A DNA stretch of 64,000 nucleotides from Saprospiraceae bacterium (GTDB lineage Bacteria > Bacteroidota > Bacteroidia > Chitinophagales > Saprospiraceae): the NCBI GenBank assembly GCA_028280415.1, contig JANQLV010000064.1:1-64000 (forward strand), in the 5' to 3' direction. Below the pieces are notes generated by a model. That model had not been told where the DNA came from and made no database searches. It saw nothing but the letters and a program-made list of their open reading frames with translations. How positions within the stretch are numbered: the stretch's first letter is position 1; each line of letters starts with the position of its first letter. Shown here piece by piece: positions 52,158 through 62,238 of this stretch. The translations under genes were made by a program, and so were the position numbers.

Positions 52158-53975
52158 ATGAGATTTTTAACCAATGAAAAACTTGTACTGGTACTTTTCA
52201 TTTTTACCAGTTCTCTGTTATCTGCAACGACTATTGTTCCATTTCCAAATTTGGGGGAGATGGCTAAAGCCAGTGAATCGGCTGTGCTGGTTCAAGTACT
52301 GGATAATTTTGAATATTTTGATGGTAAAGCAACGCGCTTTAGAACCAGTGTCCGGGTACTGAAAACGGTTAAAGGAGTATTGCTGCCGGGTGATCGTTTT
52401 GTGATTCAGAATTTACATTTGAAAACAGGAGAATTAGAGCGAATAATCTGGGGCGACCTGGAACTAGAAACCGGCAAAAACTATTTTCTGTTTTTGGATT
52501 ATAATGCAAATGGCTACTGGCAACCCAAAATGCTTTCTTATGCAGCTTTTGAAGAAATGAACAGAGATGGAGAGAATGTATTGGTCCCATTTGGACTTGG
52601 GGCCGAAGTTCAGATTTTAAGCCATAAAGATGGTATAGAAAGAGAAGCGCTCAAAGTTTTCAAATCAGAAGCATTCATGGAGATGTTGCAAGGGGTGGTC
52701 AGCGGAGAAACCAGTTGGGATATCAAAGCGGTACAAACCAATTATCCCATTCAGTCCTTTATGACTTCGGCAGTACAAAGAGACGGTGTAAACCCTGGAC
52801 ATTGTACACATACTGGTAGTGGAACTCCTCCTGGCCGTTGGCAAGATTTCGAAACAACGGACCTTCCAGTGTATTATCATACTGCCGGGGATCCCGGATG
52901 TGTAGATGCGGAAACTAAGATTCAGGGAGCGATTACGGATATGAATACTCAATACACCGGGATTAACTTATCTGATGGAGGGACTCATACCTTTGTTCCT
53001 TCCTGTTCCGGCGGACAAGGCGCTACGGATAATGAATTTACTACCTGGGTTAATAATAATCTTGACCAACGCAGTGTATTGATCCAGTTTGATGATCCCT
53101 GTAGTGAAATTCCGGATTTGAGTAGCTGTAATGGTACGCTGGCGTTCGGAGGCCTGTATGTGTCTACTCTATTACATAATTGGTGCGGCGTTAACTGGCA
53201 AACCGCCGCTTATGGTTATGTAGTTGTTAATAATGGTACCGGGACCTGCCAGTGTGATGGCTCTACAGATTATGATATTATGATTACCCATGAGATGACG
53301 CATAGCCTGAATGTTGGACATATCGATCCCGGGACAGGTACTGCGAATATGAACCCTTCCTGTTGTAATACTATTCAAAATCTGGATATCCAATGTCTGG
53401 ATTATATGTACCTGATTCCACCATTACCTGTAGAATTAGCCAGGTTTGACGGAAAGCGGGTTTCAAAAGCTGTAGAGTTAAATTGGCAAACTTCTTCGGA
53501 ACTTGATAATGATCAGTTTATTATTGAGCGTTCTTCAGATGGGATTATCTTTGAAAAATTAGGGACTTTGGCAAGTAAAGGAGATTCTTATCAGGATCAA
53601 TTTTATAAGTTTATGGATTGGCAACCACTTATGGGAACCAATTACTATCGCCTGTCTCAAATTGATCTGGATGGAACGCGTAGTTTTATCGGAGAAATAA
53701 TCACAGTTGATTATTCAGCCAAAGAGGAAATAAGTATTTTCCCAAATCCGCTTGAAGGAGATCAATTGCAATTGATTTACCAGACACAGGAAAGTGGTAC
53801 TGTAAGTGTTGAGATTTTTAATATAGCCGGACAAGTTATTACAGTAAGGGAATTCCAGGCGAATTCCGCTCGTAATATTTATGCTATTGAATTGAATAAT
53901 TTGAACAGCGGGATTTATATCGTAAAAACCAGTCAGGGGGCTAAAACCCAATCCTTGCGCTTTGTTAAAACTTGA
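52158..53975 (+). CDS. Secreted metzincin-like zinc metalloprotease with T9SS type A sorting domain
   Basis: A 605-residue exported protein; I use ATG 52158 (signal peptide then 'SLLSATTIVPF') instead of the upstream in-frame ATG at 52104, which would add 18 residues before the signal. A beta-rich N-terminal region (25-200) precedes a catalytic domain with zinc motif H378-E379-x2-H382-x5-H388 (HEMTHSLNVGH), the metzincin pattern, and 'NMNPSCC' as a candidate Met-turn. Residues 425-500 form an 'LPVELARFDG' linker domain with a Fn3-like fold, and the C-terminus is a T9SS type A sorting domain. The last about 180 residues are paralogous to those of the protein at 54172. Confidence 0.85.
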   Translation: MRFLTNEKLVLVLFIFTSSLLSATTIVPFPNLGEMAKASESAVLVQVLDNFEYFDGKATRFRTSVRVLKTVKGVLLPGDRFVIQNLHLKTGELERIIWGDLELETGKNYFLFLDYNANGYWQPKMLSYAAFEEMNRDGENVLVPFGLGAEVQILSHKDGIEREALKVFKSEAFMEMLQGVVSGETSWDIKAVQTNYPIQSFMTSAVQRDGVNPGHCTHTGSGTPPGRWQDFETTDLPVYYHTAGDPGCVDAETKIQGAITDMNTQYTGINLSDGGTHTFVPSCSGGQGATDNEFTTWVNNNLDQRSVLIQFDDPCSEIPDLSSCNGTLAFGGLYVSTLLHNWCGVNWQTAAYGYVVVNNGTGTCQCDGSTDYDIMITHEMTHSLNVGHIDPGTGTANMNPSCCNTIQNLDIQCLDYMYLIPPLPVELARFDGKRVSKAVELNWQTSSELDNDQFIIERSSDGIIFEKLGTLASKGDSYQDQFYKFMDWQPLMGTNYYRLSQIDLDGTRSFIGEIITVDYSAKEEISIFPNPLEGDQLQLIYQTQESGTVSVEIFNIAGQVITVREFQANSARNIYAIELNNLNSGIYIVKTSQGAKTQSLRFVKT

Positions 53976-54004
53976 TAATTATACTCTTCTAGTTTAAAAA
54001 TATG

Positions 54005-54036
54005 GCCGATGCGAGACTATTCGCATCGGCTTTTTT
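54005..54036 (+). terminator. Terminator after the first metalloprotease gene
   Basis: Perfect 10-base arms GCCGATGCGA (54005-54014) and TCGCATCGGC (54021-54030), 6-base loop, six T. Confidence 0.92.
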
Positions 54037-54171
54037 ATTCTGATTTTTTCGGTATAGATATTGTCTTGTTATTAAGGAATAAACACAGATTAATTAAAAA
54101 AATAGTAACCTAAAATACAACCTCCGACAATAGGCACAGACTTAGTTTTTTTAATTAATAAAATAAATCCT

Positions 54172-57051
54172 ATGTTCCTTACATTGAGAAAACTCTTGTT
54201 TCTTAGCATATTACTATGCCTTTTTCAATCTTCTTTTTCGCAAACACTTTCCTTTAAAAACTCCACACTTAAGACTTATCAAAGCGAACAATTAAAGAAA
54301 AATTTTTCTAGAAGTTCTGTATTTCAACTACCTGGAAAACAACTAAGTGAACTTATTAATGAACCGGATTTTGATTATGAAATCAAACTGGATTTAGGGA
54401 ATGATAATGAATGGCATTTCGAATTGTATCCCGTAGACCTGTTTGCCGAGAATGCACAGATCAGAGTGCTTAGTGAACATGGTGAAATGCTACATCCCGT
54501 ACCGAGAAATATTGCCTTTCGAGGACATATAAAGGGTAATACACAGCAATTAGTAAGTCTTATTGTTCACGAAGATTATGTCTATGGACATATTACGGAT
54601 GGGGAAGAAAGAACTTATATCACCTCTCTGAAGAAGTATATATCGGATGCTGAAAAAGACCAGTATGTTGTTTATAGGAGAAGTGATAAAAAGACTACAG
54701 AAACGGGATCCTGTGGACTGGATATACATCCGGAGTTTAACCTGCAGCATGAAAAAGAGCATCATGCGCATTCGCATGGGAACGGGCGTAGTATGACCGG
54801 ACAATGCTATGATGTGGAATTGGGTATAGTCTCTGATTATTCGATATTTGTAGACAAGGGAAGTACCGTACAGGGAGCGATCAATCACGCAATCAGCGTA
54901 ATGTCAGATGTGGAAACGGATTATGAAATTTCTGATTTTGATGATGCTCTGGAATTTGAAATCGTTGAGCAGGTTGTTTCTATCTGTGAGTTTTGCGACG
55001 AATGGACGGGCTCTACTGATCCCAGTGAATTACTGAGCGAATTCGCTAACTGGTCCGTTAATGGTGGATTTAATAATAGTGTAGACATGGGACAGTTCTG
55101 GACCAATCGTGATTTTGATGGGACTACTGTTGGTTTAGCCTATCGTAGCTCTGGCTTGCTTTGCAATTTCGCTTATCATGTGCTACAGGATTTTACCGCT
55201 GATGCAGATTTTTTGAGGGTAATGACTTCGCATGAGATTGGTCATAATCTCAATGCGGTACACGATGCCGGATCGGGGGATATTATGGCTGCTACCGTTA
55301 GTAATACGAATACCTGGTCAGCTACTTCTGTTTCAACCATCGATGGGATAGTTGATGCGGCAGTAAGTTCATCTTGTCTTTCGACTTGTGCAGCAACACC
55401 ATGCGCTCCGGTAACAAATGTGAGTATTAGCAATATTACTACTACTGGTTTTGATATCAGTTGGACGGCCACTCCTGAAAGCAGCTACCGGGTTAGAGTC
55501 CGGGATGAAAATGATTTTAGTATTATTTACACCTCGACTCCTGTGACTTCTTCAACGATGACCATTAACCCTGCCGGTTGGGAAATATGTCATAATTATA
55601 TGGTCATAGTAGAGAATAATTGTGCAGGTACGTATAGTGCCCCGGTTTCCACTATCGTTTCGGATTCGGACGGAGGCTGCGCCGAATTTACTGCGGATAA
55701 TCAATTGGATTGGGGTGCTTTGACGGTTAACTTCACCGATGAATCTATTGGTGCTACTTCCTGGTCCTGGGATTTTGGAGATGGCGGTAGTTCCACTTCT
55801 CAGAATCCTTCTCATTCTTATACGAGTCCGGGAGCTTACGAAGTAGCTTTAACGGTAAATAGCGGCGCACATACGATGACGAAAACAAATTATATTTATG
55901 TACTGCCCACTGGACAGGCATTACCCTACACTGCCGCTGATGGGGGGAATATGGATGATAATGATTTTGGTACAATATCTTTGACCAGTGGTAAAAGCTC
56001 CCTTTTTGAAAAAGGAGTTCCCAGTAATTATTTTACAAATTTGACAAATTGTTGGGTGACTGATTTGGATGGAAATATCTCACGAGATGATAATGAGTCT
56101 GTTTTGTATACGCCCAGTTTCGATTTTTCTTCGGTTGTATCCGCTACCCTTTCCTTTGACCTGGGTATGGAAATTCAATTTTCCAATGGACCTTTTGCCA
56201 TCAAAATAGAATATTCAACAAATGATGGAAGCACCTGGACAAGACTGGGCTCTGACACTGATGCCAATTGGTATAACCGAGGGCCTAATTCGGCTGGCCA
56301 AATAGCAACGAGTATTTTTGCTGATGAGACGGGTTGGACCTATACTCTAAATTCATTTAACTGGACTTATGATGTAGGTACACTGTCGGGAAATTCATCC
56401 GTTATATTTAGATTTTTATTTACGGTGGATGATGCTTTTGGTGGAGGTTATACCCGGGCCGGAGCAATGATCGACAACTTTGAAATTAGTGCTACTTTAT
56501 TGCCGGTGGAACTGGCTTACTTCGATGGACATAAAAAAGATGATCAGGTAGTACTTAGCTGGAAAACCATGACAGAAATCAACAACGATTATTTTCTGAT
56601 TGAAAAATCTACTGATGGAATCCTTTTCGAAACTCTGGGACGCGTTTCCGGGAAAGGCAATACTTTGGAACCGCAGCTCTATGAGTTAATAGACAGATCG
56701 CCAGCATTGGGTGTAAACTATTACCGATTAAGTCAATACGATTTTGATGGTACTTTTGAAATGGAAGATGAAATAATAGCTGTAGAGTTCGCCGGAGATA
56801 TGGATATTTCGATACAACCGAATCCGGTAAAGGAGGAAGAAATAAGCCTGATATATCAAACTGAAAATGAAGGAGCATTGGAAGTGTTGATTTACGATAT
56901 GGCCGGGCAGTTAATCCAGTTTTATGATTTTCAAACTTTAAAGGGGATGAATCAATTTGAACTTGAACTGGACTTACCCGCAAATGGGGTTTACTATTTA
57001 AAAACCCGACAAGGAAATACTATTCAGAATTTGAAGTTTATAAAAATGTAG
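54172..57051 (+). CDS. Secreted reprolysin-like metalloprotease with Fn3, PKD and T9SS sorting domain
   Basis: A 959-residue exported protein with a signal peptide (1-24, ending in SFSQ), a propeptide-like region, and a catalytic domain with H354-E355-x2-H358-x5-H364 followed by D365 (HEIGHNLNAVHD), the reprolysin/adamalysin version of the metzincin motif; 'GDIMAATVS' is a candidate Met-turn. Next come a fibronectin type III-like domain (about 415-500), a PKD domain ('WSWDFGDGGSSTSQNPSHSY', around 530-550), a jelly-roll-like 'YTAADGGNMDDNDFG' region, an LPVELAYFDG domain and a T9SS type A sorting domain. It should be released or surface-bound and may digest extracellular protein. Confidence 0.88.
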   Translation: MFLTLRKLLFLSILLCLFQSSFSQTLSFKNSTLKTYQSEQLKKNFSRSSVFQLPGKQLSELINEPDFDYEIKLDLGNDNEWHFELYPVDLFAENAQIRVLSEHGEMLHPVPRNIAFRGHIKGNTQQLVSLIVHEDYVYGHITDGEERTYITSLKKYISDAEKDQYVVYRRSDKKTTETGSCGLDIHPEFNLQHEKEHHAHSHGNGRSMTGQCYDVELGIVSDYSIFVDKGSTVQGAINHAISVMSDVETDYEISDFDDALEFEIVEQVVSICEFCDEWTGSTDPSELLSEFANWSVNGGFNNSVDMGQFWTNRDFDGTTVGLAYRSSGLLCNFAYHVLQDFTADADFLRVMTSHEIGHNLNAVHDAGSGDIMAATVSNTNTWSATSVSTIDGIVDAAVSSSCLSTCAATPCAPVTNVSISNITTTGFDISWTATPESSYRVRVRDENDFSIIYTSTPVTSSTMTINPAGWEICHNYMVIVENNCAGTYSAPVSTIVSDSDGGCAEFTADNQLDWGALTVNFTDESIGATSWSWDFGDGGSSTSQNPSHSYTSPGAYEVALTVNSGAHTMTKTNYIYVLPTGQALPYTAADGGNMDDNDFGTISLTSGKSSLFEKGVPSNYFTNLTNCWVTDLDGNISRDDNESVLYTPSFDFSSVVSATLSFDLGMEIQFSNGPFAIKIEYSTNDGSTWTRLGSDTDANWYNRGPNSAGQIATSIFADETGWTYTLNSFNWTYDVGTLSGNSSVIFRFLFTVDDAFGGGYTRAGAMIDNFEISATLLPVELAYFDGHKKDDQVVLSWKTMTEINNDYFLIEKSTDGILFETLGRVSGKGNTLEPQLYELIDRSPALGVNYYRLSQYDFDGTFEMEDEIIAVEFAGDMDISIQPNPVKEEEISLIYQTENEGALEVLIYDMAGQLIQFYDFQTLKGMNQFELELDLPANGVYYLKTRQGNTIQNLKFIKM

Positions 57052-57140
57052 AAATATCACTCTTGCTCAGAATTTGTTGGGAAACCTCACACTTCACCAT
57101 AATCTTCCTATTTTGTGATTAGAAAAATGATTTCCGTTTC

Positions 57141-58229
57141 GTGATCACTGACCGCAAAATAATCCACATTGATATGGATGCTTTCTATGCATCTGTAGAG
57201 CAAAGGGATCATCCTGAATTGCGAGGTAAACCAATTGCCGTAGGAGGATCGAGCAGAAGGGGAGTTGTAGCTTCGGCCAGTTATGAAGCACGTAAATTCG
57301 GCGTTCGTTCTGCTATGCCGAGTATGACTGCTGCCAGATTATGTCCCGATCTGATATTTGTCAGACACCGCTTTGATATCTATCGGGAGGTCTCCCAACA
57401 AATTCGCGATATCTTTTTCGAATATACGGATCTCGTAGAACCCCTCTCCCTTGATGAAGCCTATCTCGATGTCACTGATCCCAAAAAAGGCCCCCGCTCG
57501 GCCACACTTATCGCGGAAGAGATTCGACGGCGAATTTTTGAAACGACTCAACTTACTGCTTCTGCCGGCGTTTCTTTTAATAAATCTCTGGCTAAAATTG
57601 CTTCCGATATTAATAAACCCAATGGGATAAAAGTGATAGTACCGGAAGAGGCATTAGACTTCATTGCCTCTTTACCGATCAAAAAGTTTCACGGGATTGG
57701 AAAGGTGACGGCCCGTCGTATGAATAATATGGGAATTTATACCGGAGGCGATTTACAAAAATTAAACGAAATTGAACTGGTACAGCGTTTTGGTAAAGTG
57801 GGACGATTTTATTACCGGATGGTCAGAGCAGAAGAAACCCGGCGGGTAAAACCAGATCGTATCCGAAAATCCATCGGTGCCGAACGGACTTTTTTCGAAG
57901 ATATTATAAGTACCGCAGAAATGAAGGATCGTCTGAGTTACGTTGCAGAGAAAGTTTTTTTGTATATGAAAAAGACGGACAATTTTGGACGAACGGTTTC
58001 CATTAAAATCAAAACACCGGATTTTCAAATCTTTACCAGAAGTAAAACTTTCAATAGCGAAATTCGAAGCTTGAAAAAACTAAAGCAAGTTGTTTTTGAA
58101 TTATTAGAAAGTAACCGCGAATTTTTTGATGCAGTACGCTTGTTAGGGGTTGCTGTTTCGAATCTGGCCAAAGAAAATGTTGCAGAAGGTATCCAATTGG
58201 AATTTGATTTTTGGGATGAAGAAGAATAA
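57141..58229 (+). CDS. dinB: DNA polymerase IV
   Basis: A 362-residue Y-family translesion polymerase. It has the metal-binding IHIDMDAFYASVEQ (8-21), the 'LVEPLSLDEAYLDVT' catalytic block, 'GVSFNKSLAKIASDINKPNG' in parts, the helix-hairpin-helix 'FHGIGKVTARRMNNMG' and a C-terminal little-finger domain. The start is GTG at 57141; the nearest upstream ATG (57127) is in another frame and closed by TGA. No beta-clamp motif is clear at the C-terminus ('QLEFDF' is the best candidate, QL.[LF]F-like). It is followed after 5 bases by a HAD phosphatase. Confidence 0.94.
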   Translation: MITDRKIIHIDMDAFYASVEQRDHPELRGKPIAVGGSSRRGVVASASYEARKFGVRSAMPSMTAARLCPDLIFVRHRFDIYREVSQQIRDIFFEYTDLVEPLSLDEAYLDVTDPKKGPRSATLIAEEIRRRIFETTQLTASAGVSFNKSLAKIASDINKPNGIKVIVPEEALDFIASLPIKKFHGIGKVTARRMNNMGIYTGGDLQKLNEIELVQRFGKVGRFYYRMVRAEETRRVKPDRIRKSIGAERTFFEDIISTAEMKDRLSYVAEKVFLYMKKTDNFGRTVSIKIKTPDFQIFTRSKTFNSEIRSLKKLKQVVFELLESNREFFDAVRLLGVAVSNLAKENVAEGIQLEFDFWDEEE

Positions 58230-58234
58230 TTTTT

Positions 58235-58936
58235 ATGAAAAAAACATTAGTCATATTCGATATTGACGGGACGCTCTTACATTCCAATAAAATTGACAGC
58301 GAATGTTTTGCGGAAACCTATCAAGTGCAATTTGGAAAGACTTTTCCGACCATTGACTGGAGCAAATATCCACACGTTACAGATCATGTGATTTTCAATA
58401 CGGTAATAAAACAACATTTTGGTCGAGCGGCGAATAAAAGGGATATTAGCCGTCAACAAACTCATTTTGTAGATTTGTTGAAAAAGAAAAGACTGGAAAG
58501 CCCTGAGGACTTTGCGGAAGTGCCCGGGGCAGTGGATGCAGTCAACCGATTGTTGACAGATGATCGATACCTCTTGGGCATTGCAACGGGTGGATGGAAA
58601 GCTCCCGCCAGTGTTAAACTTAATCACCTCGGTTTTCCTATCGAACGTTTCTACGATAGTTATGCAGATGATAAAGAAAGTCGCGAAGCCATCCTGGCCG
58701 AATCTTTACAGAAAGCGAAAGTTGATCATCCCGATATCGAACATGTTGTTTACGTCGGGGATGCTATCTGGGATGTACAGACTACCCGAAATATGCAAAT
58801 GAATTTCCTGGGGATTCGACACCGGGGGGATGTTGAATTTTTAAGAAAAGCAGGAGCGGGGACCGTCCTGCAAAACTTCCGGAATTACGGCTATTTCGAA
58901 GAACTGCTCCACCAGGCAAAACCACCCCTTGGATAA
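58235..58936 (+). CDS. HAD-superfamily phosphatase-like hydrolase
   Basis: A 233-residue HAD hydrolase. Motif I is FDIDGT (8-13; nucleophile D9 and D11), motif II the Thr in 'GIATGGW', motif III the Lys region around 'DDKESR', and motif IV 'YVGDAIWDV'. The helical cap between motifs I and II suggests a phosphoglycolate phosphatase-like member. It starts 5 bases after dinB, so the two are co-transcribed. The 8-base gap to the convergent VCBS gene leaves no room for a terminator. Confidence 0.85.
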   Translation: MKKTLVIFDIDGTLLHSNKIDSECFAETYQVQFGKTFPTIDWSKYPHVTDHVIFNTVIKQHFGRAANKRDISRQQTHFVDLLKKKRLESPEDFAEVPGAVDAVNRLLTDDRYLLGIATGGWKAPASVKLNHLGFPIERFYDSYADDKESREAILAESLQKAKVDHPDIEHVVYVGDAIWDVQTTRNMQMNFLGIRHRGDVEFLRKAGAGTVLQNFRNYGYFEELLHQAKPPLG

Positions 58937-58943
58937 TTCTATA

Positions 58944-60389
58944 TTACTTCACTTTTATTAAACGAATTGTTTCACTTCTTCCTTGAAGATCGCTCAAACG
59001 GAGAAAATAAGTTCCTCGTACCAGGTCTTGGGTACTTACCTGTAAAACCGAAACATTTTGATGCGGTATCGTTTTAACTATCTGTCCTTGGACATTGATC
59101 AATTCGACATTCACGTCATCTTCGAGTATGGTCGACTCAATTGTGAAATGATCAACAAATGGATTGGGATAAACATCAGTGTTGGTTTCGAATACAGTTT
59201 CTTCAATGCTAACTACAGAGCTGTTAAGATATAATTTGCTATAAATCCCGGCATCCGGTGCTAAACCCATTATGAAAAGATCCGGTGCTCCGTCATCGTC
59301 AACATCTGCAAAGTCAAGCGCAGAGCCCGTTGCTCCAATAAATGGCGTGTCCATAACTTCAGTAAAGTTTCCATTTCCATCATTGACGTATAACCTCGCG
59401 GTTTCATCCGGAATTGCACCTTTCCTGCCAGCCATAATCAGATCGGGGTCGCCATCCAGATCAATGTCTTCGAAAGCACAGTCGGAAAAGATAATATTGA
59501 CAAGAGTAGAATTATTGATAAGGGAAAAATTTCCATTGCCATCGTTTTGGTACAAATTGGCGGAGAATCCACTATCCGAACTACCGGTGATCAATAAGTC
59601 CTGGTCATCGTCTCCATCGATATCTTCAAAATCAACAGAACTGATATTGACAGCCATAAAAGGCGTATTTGAAACTTCTGTAAAAACGCCTGCGCCATTA
59701 TTGAGATATAATGTGGCCGATTTCAAAGTATTAATGTCAACAGTACCTGTCATCAATAGATCCAAATCCCCATCCGAATCCACGTCTGCAAAGTCAAACT
59801 CGCCCTGATAAGTTGGGGTCAAATTATTGTTAGTACTCAATGAAAAATTTCCATTTCCATCGTTGATATAAAACTCGGTGACCACGCTGGTCAGGGAGGC
59901 ACTAATTCCTGCGATCAGGATATCCGGATCGTTATCATTGTCGATATCGGCAAATCCAACATTGCCGTGGATGATAGCTGAAAAGGTGGAAGTACCGGAC
60001 TCCGAAAAGTTTCCGGCGCCATCGTTGAGATATAGTTTCGTAATAACTTCCGTTGCATTTTGCCCTGCGATCAGTAGATCCGTATCATTGTCATTATCCA
60101 CATCCTCGAAAGCCATTGCGGCATAGCCAAGCCCCGGAACAGGAGAATTTTTCAATGTAAAAATTCCATTACCATCGTTCTCGTAAAAATTACCAACGGG
60201 TAGAAAATTATTAGAATAGCCCAGTAAAAATAGATCGGGATCATCATCTCCGTCAATATCTGCAAATGCCATTTCACCATCATTGACACCTATAAAATCG
60301 TTATTCGTATCTTCTACAAAAGAGATTTGGGCAGATAGCAACATGATGTTACTGCTCAATAAAAGACTAAGTAAAATTTTCGTTTTCAT
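58944..60389 (-). CDS. Seven-repeat FG-GAP/VCBS protein with T9SS type A sorting domain
   Basis: A 481-residue exported protein with a signal peptide (1-20, ending in LSAQ). Seven tandem repeats of about 52-54 residues each contain the calcium-binding pattern D-x-D-x-D-x-x-x-D-L ('FADIDGDDDPDLFLLG', 'FEDVDNDNDTDLLIAG' and so on) followed by '..lY.NdG.GnF', as in beta-propeller FG-GAP/VCBS domains. The tail is a T9SS type A sorting domain ('VYPNPFVDHF', 'LVRGTYFLRL'). It is probably a surface adhesin or ligand-binding propeller. Confidence 0.88.
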   Translation of the reverse strand: MKTKILLSLLLSSNIMLLSAQISFVEDTNNDFIGVNDGEMAFADIDGDDDPDLFLLGYSNNFLPVGNFYENDGNGIFTLKNSPVPGLGYAAMAFEDVDNDNDTDLLIAGQNATEVITKLYLNDGAGNFSESGTSTFSAIIHGNVGFADIDNDNDPDILIAGISASLTSVVTEFYINDGNGNFSLSTNNNLTPTYQGEFDFADVDSDGDLDLLMTGTVDINTLKSATLYLNNGAGVFTEVSNTPFMAVNISSVDFEDIDGDDDQDLLITGSSDSGFSANLYQNDGNGNFSLINNSTLVNIIFSDCAFEDIDLDGDPDLIMAGRKGAIPDETARLYVNDGNGNFTEVMDTPFIGATGSALDFADVDDDGAPDLFIMGLAPDAGIYSKLYLNSSVVSIEETVFETNTDVYPNPFVDHFTIESTILEDDVNVELINVQGQIVKTIPHQNVSVLQVSTQDLVRGTYFLRLSDLQGRSETIRLIKVK

Positions 60390-60901
60390 ATTTCTGGTTT
60401 ATAATTTTTGCCGGATGTGACAACACTTGCTTGTTGATACAAACAGTTTTAGTCACTGCCTAATATACGAAATATATCGCTTAGTGTAGACGCGGTGGTC
60501 GCGCATAGCTGGCGTCGACATTCTGCACTTTGTTACTAGCTGTTTTTCAATTAATTGCAATCAATATACAACCTTTTAATGTTTTGTTATCTCAATCTAC
60601 AAAATTACATGACCAATCTTTTTTTCGCATTTTTCTTGAGCTAAATTCAACATTATCTTAACAAATCTACTTTTCGAATTTGCAAAATTGGAACATTATA
60701 AATGTAGGAGACGTAATCGAAGTAACACTAAATGCAAATACGAAAACGCTTATATTTTCAAGTTTAAAAGAGGCGGCTAATGCTAAAATGCAAATTGTGG
60801 CAATTAATTGCTTGAAGATCATTTTAAGTGAAAACTAATTAAGAATTAGAGAATTGATGGTTTCCACCAATTTATTTATGGATAATATGTTTACTCAAGA
60901 T
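60390..60901. other. AT-rich intergenic region of 512 bases
   Basis: No gene is visible. It contains a GC-richer patch at 60483-60535 (listed separately). The rest is below the base composition of the flanking genes. Confidence 0.5.
60483..60535. repeat. GC-richer motif A flanking a small lipoprotein gene
   Basis: The motif stands out in composition from its surroundings. Read on the minus strand it contains GTAACAAAGTGCAGAATGTC then CGCGACCACCGCGTCTACAC. Both blocks have related versions in the second patch at 61316-61520. Confidence 0.35.
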
Positions 60902-61291
60902 TTACCTCTCAATTGTTATTTTAAAAATGTTAGATCCATTTAACGAAGAAGTATCAACCTCTACTATAAATCTGTTTACTGAACTCTTATGCAAACCGCC
61001 CCTAGCATAGACCATACCGCTAGTGTTCTCGTAATTTGATGTTGAATCGGAGTAAGATAGAACCTTTACATTAAATAAGCAGGGCCCAAAAATTTCGTTT
61101 TCCTCACAAGTTAAAGAATATATTTCTGATTCCTCAAATGGTTCTAGGGCAATTTTATTGTCTTCCAGATACCAATCGAAAGTTACACTGTTGAGTTTAT
61201 AACTAGTGTTATTAATCAATTGGAATTGATGTGTTTTATCTTTGTCACAAGAATTAATTCCAAGTAATAAAAGAATTATCAATAATCTCAT
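60902..61291 (-). CDS. Small lipoprotein of unknown function
   Basis: A 129-residue protein with a clear lipobox (LLGINSC, Cys15). The mature part is strand-rich and has two Cys ('LTCEENEIFGPC') that could form a disulfide. No family recognised. It lies between two related GC-richer motifs (60483-60535 and 61316-61520), an arrangement seen for mobile or cassette-borne genes, and the region is otherwise sparsely coding. Confidence 0.65.
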   Translation of the reverse strand: MRLLIILLLLGINSCDKDKTHQFQLINNTSYKLNSVTFDWYLEDNKIALEPFEESEIYSLTCEENEIFGPCLFNVKVLSYSDSTSNYENTSGMVYARGGLHKSSVNRFIVEVDTSSLNGSNIFKITIER

Positions 61292-61315
61292 AAGTTAATT
61301 TTATTTGATTTTATG

Positions 61316-61520
61316 GCCAGTAACGCCGATGCAAACGCAGTAGCGCGACCTTGGAACCGATTTCTCGAGAATCGAGTAGGGCACCTCTCCCAAAAATAGG
61401 GCAAATTGTTCGTAAGTACGATTTTAAGGAGCGGTAATCTCAAAACGCTCAACTGAAGTTCCAGTAGGATGAAAATGGCTATCAACGTTTTGTACTTCGT
61501 TATGTGACGGAGTTTACTAG
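61316..61520. repeat. GC-richer motif B flanking the small lipoprotein gene
   Basis: Read on the minus strand it carries CATAACGAAGTACAAAACGT at one end and GTCGCGCTACTGCGTTTGCA at the other. Each block aligns by eye to the corresponding block of motif A (60483-60535), but about 190 bases separate them here against a few in motif A. Differences are mostly transitions. Confidence 0.35.
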
Positions 61521-62201
61521 ATTTGTTTAGCACTTAAATTTATTTATTAATAATATATATTTAATTATACCATATAATGAAGTTTTATTTTAGCATTTAG
61601 GAATAAAGTATTGCAACTGCTCCTATGGAAGAAATGAGACAAATCGTTAATCTGGAAAGCTTGGAAATGAACCGAATCTACTATTTGTGTTGTTCGCATC
61701 TGAAAATCCAATATGCTTAGGAAAGTGCCAACTAAAATTCCACTACCAATGCGTTTTTTTAATTTACCTTTCTCTAAATATTATAAAAATAGATAATTTG
61801 ATATTAAGATTTGACATCACTTGCATTTATTAGCTTAATGAATATTTTATTTAACTGATAATTGTTTAAGCAATTTGCACTAAAAGCAAGTTAGGCTTGT
61901 ATCTAATTTTAATATTTTAATATTTTCATTTATTATATATAGATAAACTTATCCTGTGTCACATAACATTATGTAGGTCAGATTCATAATTTTTTTGGAG
62001 ATCATCATAAAAGCTTTTGAGCCAGGTCATAAAGTATGGATCATAAGGGCATTAAGCAAGCGACACTTCAAAGAATGAAAGAAAAGTTATCGGATTTTTT
62101 TATCAAGAGCGACTTTCATATATTCTCACAATTGGTAGAAAAGGTTTTCTCAATTTCAAAACCTGTTTCTAAAAGTTTATATCCATTCTTTCATCAAAAT
62201 A

Positions 62202-62238
62202 AAAACACCTTATTCTACATAAGCAAATAAGGTGTTTT
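62202..62238. terminator. Perfect 13-bp hairpin
   Basis: AAAACACCTTATT (62202-62214) pairs perfectly with AATAAGGTGTTTT (62226-62238). It looks like a bidirectional terminator without an obvious gene in front; the 64-codon frame ending at 62230 runs into it. Confidence 0.65.

Noticed and set aside
58944-60389. DNA-level tandem repeat
   Set aside because: The repeats are clear at protein level (FG-GAP/VCBS) but diverged at nucleotide level, so they are annotated as domains of the gene.
61288-61533. 81-codon minus-strand frame
   Set aside because: It covers motif B, has no recognisable features, and the composition fits a noncoding patch.
62036-62230. 64-codon plus-strand frame
   Set aside because: It ends inside a perfect hairpin and has no signal, domain or promoter. 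A small real peptide cannot be excluded.
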